DNA of 64,000 bases from Sphingobium sp. (GTDB lineage: Bacteria > Pseudomonadota > Alphaproteobacteria > Sphingomonadales > Sphingomonadaceae): NCBI GenBank assembly GCA_017744605.1, contig JAGIAZ010000010.1, positions 90,927-154,926 on the forward strand, written 5' to 3'. A program made the position numbers and the translations under genes. Positions 1-8,985 of the stretch are shown here, one piece after another (the first letter of the stretch is position 1; each line of letters opens with the position of its first letter). The notes beneath the pieces were generated by a model. That model was not told where the DNA came from. It was given only the letters and a program-made list of their open reading frames with translations, and made no database searches.

Positions 1-334
1 AGATCCACTCGGTCCTGAGCTCGAGATCGAGCGCGTCGGAAAAGCTCAGCTTGCCGTTGATGGTGAGGCTGCGCAGCGCCGGCGGCGCCACGTCGAGGAG
101 AATGTTCCGGTCGCGCCCGATGGTCACCGCCTCGCCCGCCACCGGCACCTTGCCCCCCGGCCACGACGCCGGATCCGACCACCGCGTCTGCTTCACCCCA
201 GGAAGCGCCGCCGATGCCGCCGCGCCCATCGCCATATGGGCGTGCTCCTCCTGGGCATTGGCTTCAACCCCAAGACCAAGCAACACAGGAACGAGCAATG
301 AAACAAGAAACGCCCGAGATGACGTGCCCATCAT
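1..334 (-). CDS. G8 domain-containing protein, N-terminal part (runs off the window)
   Basis: Read on the minus strand, this frame opens with two adjacent ATG codons (334 and 331) behind a GGAGGGG ribosome site. An N-terminal hydrophobic signal peptide ends near VEANAQ. A short His/Met-rich stretch (EEHAHMAMG) follows, then a segment with the look of a G8 domain: WSDPASWPGGKVP, then GEAVTIG and LRSLTINGKLSF. G8 domains occur in large secreted beta-helix proteins. Only about 110 residues are in the window and the rest lies beyond position 1. An exported location is likely. The substrate is unknown. Confidence 0.7.
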   Translation of the reverse strand, partial: MMGTSSRAFLVSLLVPVLLGLGVEANAQEEHAHMAMGAAASAALPGVKQTRWSDPASWPGGKVPVAGEAVTIGRDRNILLDVAPPALRSLTINGKLSFSDALDLELRTEWI

Positions 335-565
335 AATCCCCTCCGCCAGGACTCCGAGTCCCGCATTTTTATATGTGAACTCGACTCTGTAACGGACGTG
401 CCGAATTGCCAATACGCTAGCAGCTGTGAGCTGGGACAAGTTGTCATGATTGAAATGATGCCGGAATTTTTCGCCACCCTACGGCGTGCCCGCCTCAACA
501 TGAGGATCGGCGTGTCGCAAATCGGCTATCCGGAAATGCGTGCCTCCGGCGCTCCCGCACGCCGT

Positions 566-742
566 TCACTCCACCGGACGAGGAATGCGCTTGCCCTTCG
601 TCCGACTTGTCAGATGATATTGCCGGCAAAGCTCGCAGCGATAGGGGCGGAGCACGAAGCCCGACCGGTCGGCCGCATTGCGGGCATCCTGCTCGGAGGC
701 ATAGCGCGCCTTCCTCGTGCAGATGCCGAGCGTCGTACGCAT
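566..742 (-). CDS. small conserved-type hypothetical protein (58 aa)
   Basis: The frame begins with MRTTLGICTRKARY, four bases past the stop of the flavoprotein gene at 747, so it may be translated by coupling. The 58-residue product is basic and contains a CELCRQYHLTSR segment. Its cysteines (CELC plus an N-terminal Cys) could bind metal. A longer in-frame reading back to 826 exists but would overlap the flavoprotein gene. I recognise the general appearance of short proteins of this kind in sphingomonads but know no function. Confidence 0.5.
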   Translation of the reverse strand: MRTTLGICTRKARYASEQDARNAADRSGFVLRPYRCELCRQYHLTSRTKGKRIPRPVE

Positions 743-746
743 GGGC

Positions 747-2369
747 TCAGCGGACCATGATGCTCTTGGCCACGGCTTCGGCCAGCTTGATGCCATCGAT
801 CGCTGCCGAGAGGATGCCGCCGGCATAGCCCGCGCCTTCGCCGCCCGGAAACAGGCCTTTGACGTTGAGGCTCTGATAATCCTTGCCGCGGGTGATACGG
901 ATCGGCGAACTGGTCCGCGTCTCGACGCCGGTCATCACTGCGTCCGGATGGTCATAATGCCGGATCTGCCGCCCGAACGCCGGCAGTGCCTCGTGAAAGC
1001 TCTCGATCACATAGTCGGGGAGACAAGTCGTCAGGTCTGTCAGTGTGACGCCCGGCTTGTAGCTCGGCGTCACCGAGCCCAGCTCGGTTGATGCGCGCCG
1101 GGCGAGGAAGTCGCCGACCTTCTGTCCCGGCGCGTTGTAGTTGGACCCACCCGCGACATAAGCGAGGCTCTCCCAGCGCCGTTGCAGGCCGATGCCAGCG
1201 AGCGGCCCGTCCGGATAGTCGCGCTCCGGCTCGATGGCGACGACAAGGCCGCTATTGGCGTTGAACTCCGCCCGCGAATATTGGCTCATGCCGTTGGTGA
1301 CGACGCGGCCTTCCTCGGAGGTGGCCGCGACCACGCGCCCGCCCGGGCACATGCAGAAGCTGTAGACCGTGCGGCCATTCTTGCAGTGATGGGCGAGGCT
1401 GTAGGCGGCCGCGCCGAGGATCGGATGCCGGGCGAACTTGCCGTAGCGCGCCTCGTCGACCCAACTTTGCGGATGCTCGATGCGCACGCCGATGGAGAAG
1501 GGCTTGGGCTCGATATGGACGCCACGTCGGTGCAGCATTTCGAAGGTCGGCCGGGCGCTATGACCCACCGCGAGGATCACATGGTCCGCCTCAAGGAAGC
1601 TGCCGTCGGAGAGATGTAGTCCGCGCAGTCGCCTTCGCCCATCGCCCGTCTCGTCCAGTTCGATATCGTCCACCCGCGTCTGCCAGCGATATTCGCCGCC
1701 CAGGCTCTCGATGGTTTCGCGAATGCTCTCGACCATGGTGACGAGGCGAAAGGTGCCGATATGCGGATGCGCTTCCGTCAGGATATCGCCTGGCGCGCCC
1801 GCCTTGACGAATTCCTCCAGCACCTTGCGGCCGAGGAAGCGGGGGTCCTTGATGCGGCAGTAGAGCTTGCCGTCCGAAAAAGTCCCCGCGCCGCCCTCGC
1901 CGAACTGGACGTTGCTGTCGGGATCGAGCACGGACCGTCGCCACAGGCCCCAGGTGTCCTTGGTGCGCTGGCGCACGACCTTGCCGCGTTCGACGATGAT
2001 CGGACGGAAGCCCATCTGCGCAAGGACCAGTCCCGCCAACAAACCGCATGGGCCGGCCCCGATGACGACCGGCCGGAGGCAGGACCAGCCGTCAGGCGCC
2101 GTCGCGACGAACTTGTAAGCCGTATCGGGCCGAGGACGGACGTCATGGTCATTGGCGTGGCGCGCCAACACCGCCGTCTCGTCCGCGACGTCCACATCGA
2201 CCGTGTAGACCAGCAGGATCGCGCTCTTCTTGCGCGCGTCGTTTCCGCGCCGGACCACCTCGAAACTGCGCAAGGCTTCGGCTTCGATCCCAAGCCGCAC
2301 ACAGATGGCAGGCGCTATCGCTTCGGCTGGATGGTCGAGCGGCAGTGTCAGCTGAGAGAGGCGGATCAT
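747..2369 (-). CDS. FAD-dependent dehydrogenase, COG2509 family
   Basis: A 540-residue protein with a dinucleotide-binding motif at about residues 102-112 ([12 protein letters not shown]). It is preceded by an N-terminal domain of about 100 residues, as is usual for the COG2509 group of uncharacterised FAD dehydrogenases. The segments [21 protein letters not shown] and, near the C-terminus, [12 protein letters not shown] are characteristic of that group. The final Gly-rich block probably contacts FAD. Physiological electron donor and substrate are not known. It is transcribed divergently from msrB with only 75 bases between the starts, and both encode redox proteins. Cytosolic, with no signal peptide. 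Confidence 0.85.
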   Translation of the reverse strand: MIRLSQLTLPLDHPAEAIAPAICVRLGIEAEALRSFEVVRRGNDARKKSAILLVYTVDVDVADETAVLARHANDHDVRPRPDTAYKFVATAPDGWSCLRPVVIGAGPCGLLAGLVLAQMGFRPIIVERGKVVRQRTKDTWGLWRRSVLDPDSNVQFGEGGAGTFSDGKLYCRIKDPRFLGRKVLEEFVKAGAPGDILTEAHPHIGTFRLVTMVESIRETIESLGGEYRWQTRVDDIELDETGDGRRRLRGLHLSDGSFLEADHVILAVGHSARPTFEMLHRRGVHIEPKPFSIGVRIEHPQSWVDEARYGKFARHPILGAAAYSLAHHCKNGRTVYSFCMCPGGRVVAATSEEGRVVTNGMSQYSRAEFNANSGLVVAIEPERDYPDGPLAGIGLQRRWESLAYVAGGSNYNAPGQKVGDFLARRASTELGSVTPSYKPGVTLTDLTTCLPDYVIESFHEALPAFGRQIRHYDHPDAVMTGVETRTSSPIRITRGKDYQSLNVKGLFPGGEGAGYAGGILSAAIDGIKLAEAVAKSIMVR

Positions 2370-2444
2370 GGCAGCGCGCCCTATCGCGCTTTGCGGGCTG
2401 CGTCACCCATTGACGCTCCCGTCGCGCCTCCCGATATTCCCGCT

Positions 2445-2843
2445 ATGGATAAGATGAACCTCACCGACGCCGAGTGGCGCGAGCGCCTGACCCCCGATCA
2501 ATATCGCGTGCTGCGCGAGCATGGGACCGAGCGCGCCTTCACCGGCGAGTATAATGAGAACAAGGCGCCTGGCCTCTATCATTGCGCGGGTTGCGGCCTG
2601 CCGCTGTTCGCCTCGGAGACCAAATATAATAGCGGCTCCGGCTGGCCGAGCTTCACTGCACCCCTCGAGGAAGAGTCGGTCACCGAGGTTGCGGACACGA
2701 GCCATGGCATGCGCCGCGTCGAGGTGCGCTGCGCACGGTGCGAGGGCCATCTCGGCCACGTGTTCCCCGATGGGCCCGGCCCGAACGGTCTGCGCTACTG
2801 CATGAACAGCGCTGCGCTCGACTTCGAGCCCAAGCAGGATTAG
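2445..2843 (+). CDS. msrB: peptide-methionine (R)-S-oxide reductase
   Basis: MsrB reduces the R epimer of methionine sulfoxide in proteins. The 132-residue product has the full family pattern: two CxxC zinc pairs (C47/C50 and C96/C99), [14 protein letters not shown], and the catalytic cysteine C119 in RYCMNSA. I chose the ATG at 2445 (MDKMNLTD) because it gives the normal family length. The open frame extends upstream to 1761 only as a shadow of the flavoprotein gene. Another ATG lies three codons downstream. Cytosolic. Confidence 0.95.
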   Translation: MDKMNLTDAEWRERLTPDQYRVLREHGTERAFTGEYNENKAPGLYHCAGCGLPLFASETKYNSGSGWPSFTAPLEEESVTEVADTSHGMRRVEVRCARCEGHLGHVFPDGPGPNGLRYCMNSAALDFEPKQD

Positions 2844-2926
2844 AGGCTGCTCATTCAGCGCGCGTAAACACGCACGCGCGCTCTTGTGCATCAGAATATG
2901 TCGCTAAGGCGGGGCAAACAGGCGGG

Positions 2927-5005
2927 ATGGCGAAAACCAAGTCGGTAACCAGGCTACGCCTCTGGACCGTCCGCATCCTCAAGATCGGCGTCATCGTCGC
3001 CCTCGGCAGCTTCCTCGCATTGGCCGTGGCGGTGGTCATCGCCATGCAGTCGCTGCCGAGCTTCGATTCCCTCAAAAGCTCGCCCAACGGCCAGATGATC
3101 CGCGTCCACGCCGTGGACGGCACGGTCATCGTCTCGCTCGGCCCCAGCTATGGGCGTTGGCTGTCCTATGGGCAAATCCCCGCGGTCATGGTCGATGCCC
3201 TGGTCTCGACCGAGGACAAGCGCTTCTACATGCATCCGGGCGTCGACCCGTTCGGTATGGCGCGGGGCGCCTGGCGTGCCGTGGAACGGCGCGGAACGGG
3301 CCGGCGCATCGAAGGCGCCTCGACCATCACCCAGCAGCTCGCGCGCAACGTCTTCCTCAACAATAGCTATACCGCAGGCCGGAAGGTTCGCGAGATCATC
3401 CTGGCGCTCGCCATGGAGCGCAAGTTCACCAAGAAGCAAATCCTCGAGCTCTATCTCAACAAGATGTATTTCGGCGGCGGCGCCTACGGCGTGGACGCCG
3501 CGAGCCGGAAGTTCTTCAATCATCCCGGCGAGCAGCTGAACATCGCCGAGTCCGCCGTCGTCGCGGGCATGCTCAAGGCGCCCTCGCATTATTCGCCCAC
3601 CGCCGATGTCGAGGCCGCACGGGGCCGCGCGGGTGTTGTGCTTGATCTCATGGAAGAGAATGGCGCGCTCAGCCGCACCGAGCGCGCCGCGGTCAATCTC
3701 GATTCCGTCAAGATGGCGCCCGAAAAGGTGCAGGACAGCGTTCGCTATTTCACCGACTGGGTGCTGCCGCAACTCGACACCATCGTCGAGGAGCGCGACA
3801 AGCCGATCGATGTCTATACGACCATCGACCTGAAGCTTCAGCGTGCGGCGGTCGAGGCGTTGCGGGCCAATGCGCCGGGCGGCGCGCAGGGCGCGCTCGT
3901 CAGCCTGGATCGGGATGGCGCCGTCCGTGCCATGGTCGGCGGACTCGATTATGTGAGTTCCAACTACAACCGCGCGGTGACGGCCGAGCGCCAGCCCGGT
4001 TCCTCGTTCAAGCTGTTCGTCTATCTGACGGCGCTCGAGGCAGGCTACACGCCCGAGACCACCGTCAACGACGGCCCCGTCACCATCGACGGCTGGAGCC
4101 CCCGCAACGACAATCGCAAATTTTCGGGCGACATCGATATTCGCACAGCCTTCGCTTATTCGGTGAACACCGTGGCCGCCAAGCTCGGCATGGAGGTGGG
4201 CTTCCCCAACATCGCCAGCATGGCGCGGCGCATGGGCATCAGCACCACGATCAATACCTTCCCTTCCATGGTGCTGGGCACATCGGACGTGCATCTCATC
4301 GACATGACCAAGGCCTTCGCTGCCGTCGCGCGCAAGGGCATCGCCGTCACGCCCTACGGCATCCTCAGGGTGACGACGGCGGATGGCGAGACGCTCTACC
4401 AGCATGAAGACGATACCAGCCGCGTCCTCGTCGCGCCTTGGGTCGCGGCCGGCATGACCGATCTCATGCAGACCGCGGTCAGCACGGGGACCGGCCGCAA
4501 TGCCCAGATCGGCCGGCCGGTCGCAGGCAAGACCGGAACGACGACCAGCAATAAGGACGGCTGGTTCATCGGCTTCTCAAGCGGCCTCACCACGGGCGTG
4601 TGGATGGGTCGCGACGATCACAAGGTGGTCGGTGGCCTCGCCGGCGGCCGTTCGCCTGCGCGCGCTTTTGCCGACTATATGAAGGTCGCCGTAGCAGGCC
4701 GGCCTGTCGAGAATTTCGATACCGGCGTCACCTTGCCCGAGTGGCAGCTCGAGCCGGACGATGAAGCCTATGGCCTCGACAACGGCGCGGATGGCGGGGA
4801 TCGCAGCGGCCAGATGGTCGATCCCGACGGCAACCCGATCGAACATCCCGATGGCGTTGGCAGCCCCACCGCGTCAAGTGGCGAGACGCCGCAGCGCATC
4901 GACGCAAAATGGATCGATCAGGTCCTGGGCCGCAATCCGAAGCCCGAGCCGGCCAAGACACCGGCGTCCGCCGCTGCGCCCAAGCCCAAGCCGGCAGTCA
5001 ATTAA
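2927..5005 (+). CDS. penicillin-binding protein 1A-type transglycosylase/transpeptidase
   Basis: Bifunctional peptidoglycan synthase of the inner membrane. One transmembrane helix (about residues 18-41) is followed by a GT51 domain with catalytic E96 in STEDKRFY and the EGASTITQQL motif at 129. A transpeptidase domain follows with SSFK (S359/K362), SVN and KTGT (535-538). The C-terminus is a Pro/Ala/Lys-rich tail. I used the ATG at 2927 (MAKTKSV) because the open frame before it overlaps msrB. At 692 residues it is shorter than enterobacterial PBP1A. Its stop overlaps the convergent metalloprotease gene by 4 bases. Confidence 0.93.
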   Translation: MAKTKSVTRLRLWTVRILKIGVIVALGSFLALAVAVVIAMQSLPSFDSLKSSPNGQMIRVHAVDGTVIVSLGPSYGRWLSYGQIPAVMVDALVSTEDKRFYMHPGVDPFGMARGAWRAVERRGTGRRIEGASTITQQLARNVFLNNSYTAGRKVREIILALAMERKFTKKQILELYLNKMYFGGGAYGVDAASRKFFNHPGEQLNIAESAVVAGMLKAPSHYSPTADVEAARGRAGVVLDLMEENGALSRTERAAVNLDSVKMAPEKVQDSVRYFTDWVLPQLDTIVEERDKPIDVYTTIDLKLQRAAVEALRANAPGGAQGALVSLDRDGAVRAMVGGLDYVSSNYNRAVTAERQPGSSFKLFVYLTALEAGYTPETTVNDGPVTIDGWSPRNDNRKFSGDIDIRTAFAYSVNTVAAKLGMEVGFPNIASMARRMGISTTINTFPSMVLGTSDVHLIDMTKAFAAVARKGIAVTPYGILRVTTADGETLYQHEDDTSRVLVAPWVAAGMTDLMQTAVSTGTGRNAQIGRPVAGKTGTTTSNKDGWFIGFSSGLTTGVWMGRDDHKVVGGLAGGRSPARAFADYMKVAVAGRPVENFDTGVTLPEWQLEPDDEAYGLDNGADGGDRSGQMVDPDGNPIEHPDGVGSPTASSGETPQRIDAKWIDQVLGRNPKPEPAKTPASAAAPKPKPAVN

Positions 5006-5715
5006 ATCGTATAGCGGTGGAGCGTGGCGCCTTCGCGGCGCAGCCATATCCGCGCGCGATCCGGGTCGACCGGGGAGATGGCGCGCACGAAATCGTGGAA
5101 AGCCGGACCGTGATGCATGTGCTTTAGATGCGCGACTTCATGCGCGACCGTGGCCTGCCGGACGAACGGCGGGGCGAGGATGAGCCGCCAGCTGTAGCGA
5201 ATGGCCCCGCTCGAGGCGCAGCTTCCCCAACGTGAACGGGGGTCGCCAATCGAGACGGTGGCAAGCGGCAGGCGGTGCCGTCTCGCCAGTTCGCGCGTTT
5301 CCGCATCCAGCGCTTCCTTCGCCCGCTCCTTGAGCCAACGCAGAACGCGCGATCCGGCATGGGCGACAGGGCCGCCGACGATCATAACATCCTCTTCGAG
5401 CGCTATGTGCCGTCCCGGCGTTCCCGTCGCGATGATACGCACCCGGCGACCTTCGACGGGAATCGTTGCGCCATCCTCTATGCGCACATTGTCCGCCATG
5501 CGCAGGCATTGCCGCTCGATCCAGTCGGACTGCTCGGCCGCCCAGGCAAGCGCGCTCTTGAGCGCGGCGCGCGGCGGCATGGTCAGCCGGGCCTCGCCCT
5601 TCACCGGATCGAAGCGCATGCGCAGGCGCCGGGCCTGGGCGTGCCGTCTCACCAGCAGCGGGATGCGGGCTCCGCTTGCGAGCGTGAGGCTGTGCTCAAA
5701 GCTCTCGGATGACAA
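5002..5715 (-). CDS. YgjP/SprT-like zinc metallopeptidase (DUF45)
   Basis: A 237-residue cytosolic protein with the zinc-protease motif HEVAH around residue 192, followed by HMHHGPAF. The second His segment is usual in the DUF45 (YgjP) family. The middle part SRWGSCASSGAIRYSWRL is also typical of the family. The biological substrate is unknown. The start at 5715 lies 20 bases inside the end of the upstream YcgN-like gene, so the two are probably translationally coupled. Confidence 0.88.
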   Translation of the reverse strand: MSSESFEHSLTLASGARIPLLVRRHAQARRLRMRFDPVKGEARLTMPPRAALKSALAWAAEQSDWIERQCLRMADNVRIEDGATIPVEGRRVRIIATGTPGRHIALEEDVMIVGGPVAHAGSRVLRWLKERAKEALDAETRELARRHRLPLATVSIGDPRSRWGSCASSGAIRYSWRLILAPPFVRQATVAHEVAHLKHMHHGPAFHDFVRAISPVDPDRARIWLRREGATLHRYTI

Positions 5716-6130
5716 TATGGTTCTCCAGGTCGCCGGCCAATGCTTCCGATATGGTCCAGCCGCGCACCGACATGCCCGCGCGATGCACGGCTTCGCGGTC
5801 GCCGCAGATCAGATAATGCCAGTCGGGCAGGGGCTTGCCCTCGGCGCGCAGCTTGTATGCGCACGTCATCGGCAGCCATTCGATGTTCCTGAGCTTGGCG
5901 GGTGTCAGGCGCAGGCAGTCAGGCACGAATGCCCGCCGGTGGCGATAGTCCGAGCAGCGCGCCGTCTCCCGGTCGAGCAGGCGACAGGCGACGTTGGTGG
6001 GATAGATATGGCCGGTGTCCGCATCCTCGACCTTGTGCAGGCAGCATTTGCCGCAGCCGTCGCACAATGCTTCCCATTGTGCGCGATCGAGCGTCTCGAG
6101 CGGCTGCTCCCAGAAGTTCACTTCACCCAT
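5696..6130 (-). CDS. YcgN family cysteine-cluster protein (UPF0260)
   Basis: A 144-residue protein with the pattern of the YcgN/UPF0260 family: FWEQPLETLDRAQWEALCDGC at the N-terminus, the cysteine cluster CDGCGKCC, then CRLLD, CSDY, DCLRL and CAYK. The eight or so conserved cysteines suggest zinc or Fe-S binding. The molecular role is unknown. It overlaps the SCO gene by 13 bases and the metalloprotease gene by 20, forming a three-gene minus-strand unit. Confidence 0.9.
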   Translation of the reverse strand: MGEVNFWEQPLETLDRAQWEALCDGCGKCCLHKVEDADTGHIYPTNVACRLLDRETARCSDYRHRRAFVPDCLRLTPAKLRNIEWLPMTCAYKLRAEGKPLPDWHYLICGDREAVHRAGMSVRGWTISEALAGDLENHIVIREL

Positions 6131-6768
6131 TTTTCAAGGAAGTCGCGGATCGTCTCGCCATTGACCTTCTCCGCTTGCGCATCTGCATCCGTCGGCACGA
6201 GGGCGATGGGTTTGCCGTCCGGACCGAACAGATAGGGTGTCCGCGAGTGGCTGACGAGATAGTCCTTTGCCTTGGGATCGCCCTGCTTGCTGGATACGAC
6301 TACGAATGCCTTCTTCACCTGCTCGATCGTCTCGGCCGGGCCGGTGAGGCCGATGAGCCGGGGGTGGAAGGCTTCGACATAGGCTTTGAGCTTGGCGGGC
6401 GTGTCGCGCTCGGGATCTACCGTGATGAAGATCGGCTGGATTTCGGCTGCCTTGGCGGGATCGCTCTTTTCCAGAAGCTTGAGGCCGGCGACAATCCGGG
6501 AGAGATCGAGCGGACAGACGTCGGGACACCAAGTATAACCGAAATAGACGATCCGGTATTTACCGGCGAAATCGCTCCATTTCACCTCTCTGCCGTTCTG
6601 GTCGGTCAGCGTGAATGGCCCGCCGATCCGTGCGCCGACCAGGTCGCCCTGTTCGGTCGCGTCGGTCCGGGGTTGTTGAGATCCGCCGCTGCAGGCCGAT
6701 AGGAGCAAGCTGACGGCGACCAGGGCCTTGCTCATGACGGGGGCTTTGTTCATGACATGGCCAGCCAT
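6118..6768 (-). CDS. SCO1/SenC family copper-chaperone lipoprotein
   Basis: A thioredoxin-fold protein of the SCO family, which delivers copper to cytochrome c oxidase or acts as a periplasmic thiol reductase. The copper-binding residues are present: C81 and C85 in CPDVC and H174 in LVSHSR. A lipobox (LSAC, acylated Cys near 26) indicates membrane anchoring facing the periplasm. The family phrases FGYTWCPDVCP and FITVDPERDTP are intact. Starts at 6753 and 6735 are alternatives, and all three leave the lipobox in place. No oxidase genes are nearby. Confidence 0.92.
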   Translation of the reverse strand: MAGHVMNKAPVMSKALVAVSLLLSACSGGSQQPRTDATEQGDLVGARIGGPFTLTDQNGREVKWSDFAGKYRIVYFGYTWCPDVCPLDLSRIVAGLKLLEKSDPAKAAEIQPIFITVDPERDTPAKLKAYVEAFHPRLIGLTGPAETIEQVKKAFVVVSSKQGDPKAKDYLVSHSRTPYLFGPDGKPIALVPTDADAQAEKVNGETIRDFLEKWVK

Positions 6769-6831
6769 GCCCTGCTATGTCCGGGAAGGCAACCGCAATG
6801 CCGGTGATGAATGACAATGGGGGAAGTGCGC

Positions 6832-7467
6832 GTGACGCGGTCCAGCATATCGATGAAATCCTTGGCGTCCTGGGCGCGCTCGCTCCTTGTGGCGGGTCTC
6901 GTGGCGGTAGTGGCGTCGCAGGCTGCTCAGGCGCAATTCTCCGACACCTACAAGTTCCTCGAAGCCGTCCGCAAATCCGACTCCGCCGCCGTCACCAAGG
7001 CGATCGAACAGCCGGGCGTCACGCCGATCAACACCAAGGACAAGAGCACCGGCGAGACCGCGCTTCACATTGCAGTCGGCCGCCGGGATGTTACCTGGAC
7101 CAACTATTTCCTCAGTCATGGCGCGCGCGTGGATATCACCGACGCAGGCGGCCGGGCCCCCCTCATGGTCGCGGTCGAGAAGCGCTTTACTCAGGGTGTG
7201 GAACTGTTGCTCGCCAGGAAAGCCAATCCGAACCAGGCCAATGACAGCGGTGAGACTCCGCTCATCCGGGCCGTGCAACTCGGCGACATGGATATCGTGC
7301 GGATGCTCCTCGGTGCCGGCGCGGATCCCAATCGCAAGGACAGTTTCGCGGGTATGTCGGCCATCGACTATGCCAGGCGCGACAACCGCAATTCCAGCCT
7401 CATCGATCTGTTGACCGCCAATGCCAAGGTTGTGCCGAGCAAGGGCGTGCAGGGCCCCAGGCTCTAA
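6832..7467 (+). CDS. periplasmic ankyrin-repeat protein
   Basis: The protein starts with a clear Sec signal peptide (MKSLASWARSLLVAGL ending AAQA), then about four ankyrin units recognisable by TGETALHIA, GGRAPLMVA, SGETPLIRA and GMSAIDYA. Ankyrin repeats mediate protein contacts, and the partner is unknown. I prefer the GTG at 6832 because GGGGGAAG sits five bases upstream. The ATG at 6811 would place that site inside the gene, and the ATG at 6853 begins exactly at the signal peptide. It is divergent from the SCO gene. Confidence 0.85.
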   Translation: MTRSSISMKSLASWARSLLVAGLVAVVASQAAQAQFSDTYKFLEAVRKSDSAAVTKAIEQPGVTPINTKDKSTGETALHIAVGRRDVTWTNYFLSHGARVDITDAGGRAPLMVAVEKRFTQGVELLLARKANPNQANDSGETPLIRAVQLGDMDIVRMLLGAGADPNRKDSFAGMSAIDYARRDNRNSSLIDLLTANAKVVPSKGVQGPRL

Positions 7468-7587
7468 TCGCACCAGTTTGGTGCAGAATCTGCGATCATC
7501 GCGATCGCCGCCATTGCTATTGTGACCCGTATAAGTTCATTTGTGGACGCAGGAAAGGCGTGCCGGGCGCGCTGAAATGGGGGAGCA

Positions 7588-8985
7588 ATGGTCACGCTTC
7601 TGGCGGGTCTGGGCTTTGCGCGCAACGAACTGCTGTTGTTTGCGGGCGTGGGGCTGCTCCTGGGCGGCCTCGACGATGTCCTGCTCGATCTTCTCTACGC
7701 CATGCGCAGGCTCTGGCGTGACCTGACGGTCTACAGGCGCTTCCCCCGCATGACGGCGAAGGATTTGCCACCGCCGGGCGTGGCGGGACCGATCGCTGTT
7801 TTTGTGCCGGCATGGCAGGAATCGGCCGTGATCGGGCAGATGCTGCGTCGCTGTCTGTCGTTGTGGGCGAACGAAGACATGCGGATTTTCGTCGGCGCTT
7901 ATCCGAACGATCCCGACACCATGAAGGTCGTGACCGAGGTCATTGAGCGGCAAGGTGAAGGCAAGGTCCAGATCGTTCTGAACAGTCTGCCAGGCCCCAC
8001 CACCAAAGCCGATTGTCTCAACCATCTCTGGCTGGCGTTGCGGCAATGGGAAGATAGGATCGGTAGGCAGGCGCTCGCCGTGGTGCTGCACGATGCCGAG
8101 GATGTGGTGCATCCCGACGCTCTTCGCCTGATCGGCCTCTTGAGCCCGCGTTTCGCCTTGGTCCAACTGCCGGTACTGCCGCTGGTCAGCACGCGTTCGC
8201 GTTGGATATCAGGCCATTACTGCGATGAATTTGCCGAGGCGCATGGCAAATCTCTGCTTGTGCGCGAAGCCATGGGCGCCGCCTTGCCATCTGCCGGCGT
8301 GGGTTGCGCGTTCAGCCGCGGCGCGCTTGGCCGCATCGCGGCAGCTCGCGGCGAACGGCCCTTCGATCCACAGAGCCTGACCGAAGATTATGAGCTCGGC
8401 TTGCGCATCGGCGAGGATGGCGGGCGCGGCATCATGGTCCGCATGCGGGATGCTTCGGGCGAGTTGATCGCGACCCGCGAATATTTCCCCGAGACTTTCG
8501 GCGCTGCCGTCCGTCAGAAGGCGCGCTGGATGAATGGCATCGCCCTTTCGGGCTGGGACAGGCTCGGCTGGAGCGGCGGCTTTCGCGAGGGCTGGATGCG
8601 CCTGCGCGATCGTCGTGCCGCGCTCGCCGCCGTCATTCTGGCAACGGCCTATCTCGCTTTCCTGCTGAGTGGGATCGTCACGGTCGTCGCCTGGCTGACC
8701 GGCCTCCCGCAGCCGCCCGCACCCCCGATGTTGTGGTGGCTTCTGACGATCAATTTCGTGCTGCTTGTCTGGCGTCTCGCAGTGCGGCTGATGTTCGTGT
8801 GGCAAACCTATGGTCCAGCCGAGGCTCTGCGGTCGCTTCCGCGCACGGTGGTCGCCAACGTCATTGCCATGGCCGCCGCGCAGCGGGCAGTGTTCGCCTA
8901 TGTGCGCCACCTGCGTGGCGCGCCGCTTCGCTGGGACAAGACCGTACATCGGTTCCCCGAAGAATCAGCGGTCGAGCGGGGATGA
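7588..8985 (+). CDS. NfrB-like membrane glycosyltransferase (GT2)
   Basis: A 465-residue inner-membrane protein. A hydrophobic N-terminus is followed by a GT-A catalytic domain (FVPAWQES, then the DxD-type HDAEDVVHP, TEDYELG and QKARWMNG). Two or three C-terminal membrane helices end it. This arrangement matches the glycosyltransferase half of E. coli NfrB, part of the secreted-glycan system used as phage N4 receptor, but without the MshEN tail of NfrB. Its stop overlaps the start of the next gene (ATGA), so the two are coupled. The sugar donor is unknown. Confidence 0.82.
   Translation: MVTLLAGLGFARNELLLFAGVGLLLGGLDDVLLDLLYAMRRLWRDLTVYRRFPRMTAKDLPPPGVAGPIAVFVPAWQESAVIGQMLRRCLSLWANEDMRIFVGAYPNDPDTMKVVTEVIERQGEGKVQIVLNSLPGPTTKADCLNHLWLALRQWEDRIGRQALAVVLHDAEDVVHPDALRLIGLLSPRFALVQLPVLPLVSTRSRWISGHYCDEFAEAHGKSLLVREAMGAALPSAGVGCAFSRGALGRIAAARGERPFDPQSLTEDYELGLRIGEDGGRGIMVRMRDASGELIATREYFPETFGAAVRQKARWMNGIALSGWDRLGWSGGFREGWMRLRDRRAALAAVILATAYLAFLLSGIVTVVAWLTGLPQPPAPPMLWWLLTINFVLLVWRLAVRLMFVWQTYGPAEALRSLPRTVVANVIAMAAAQRAVFAYVRHLRGAPLRWDKTVHRFPEESAVERG

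Noticed and set aside
2954..4405. 483-codon minus-strand frame opposite PBP1A
   Set aside because: Shadow frame with no motif. PBP1A motifs are intact on the plus strand.
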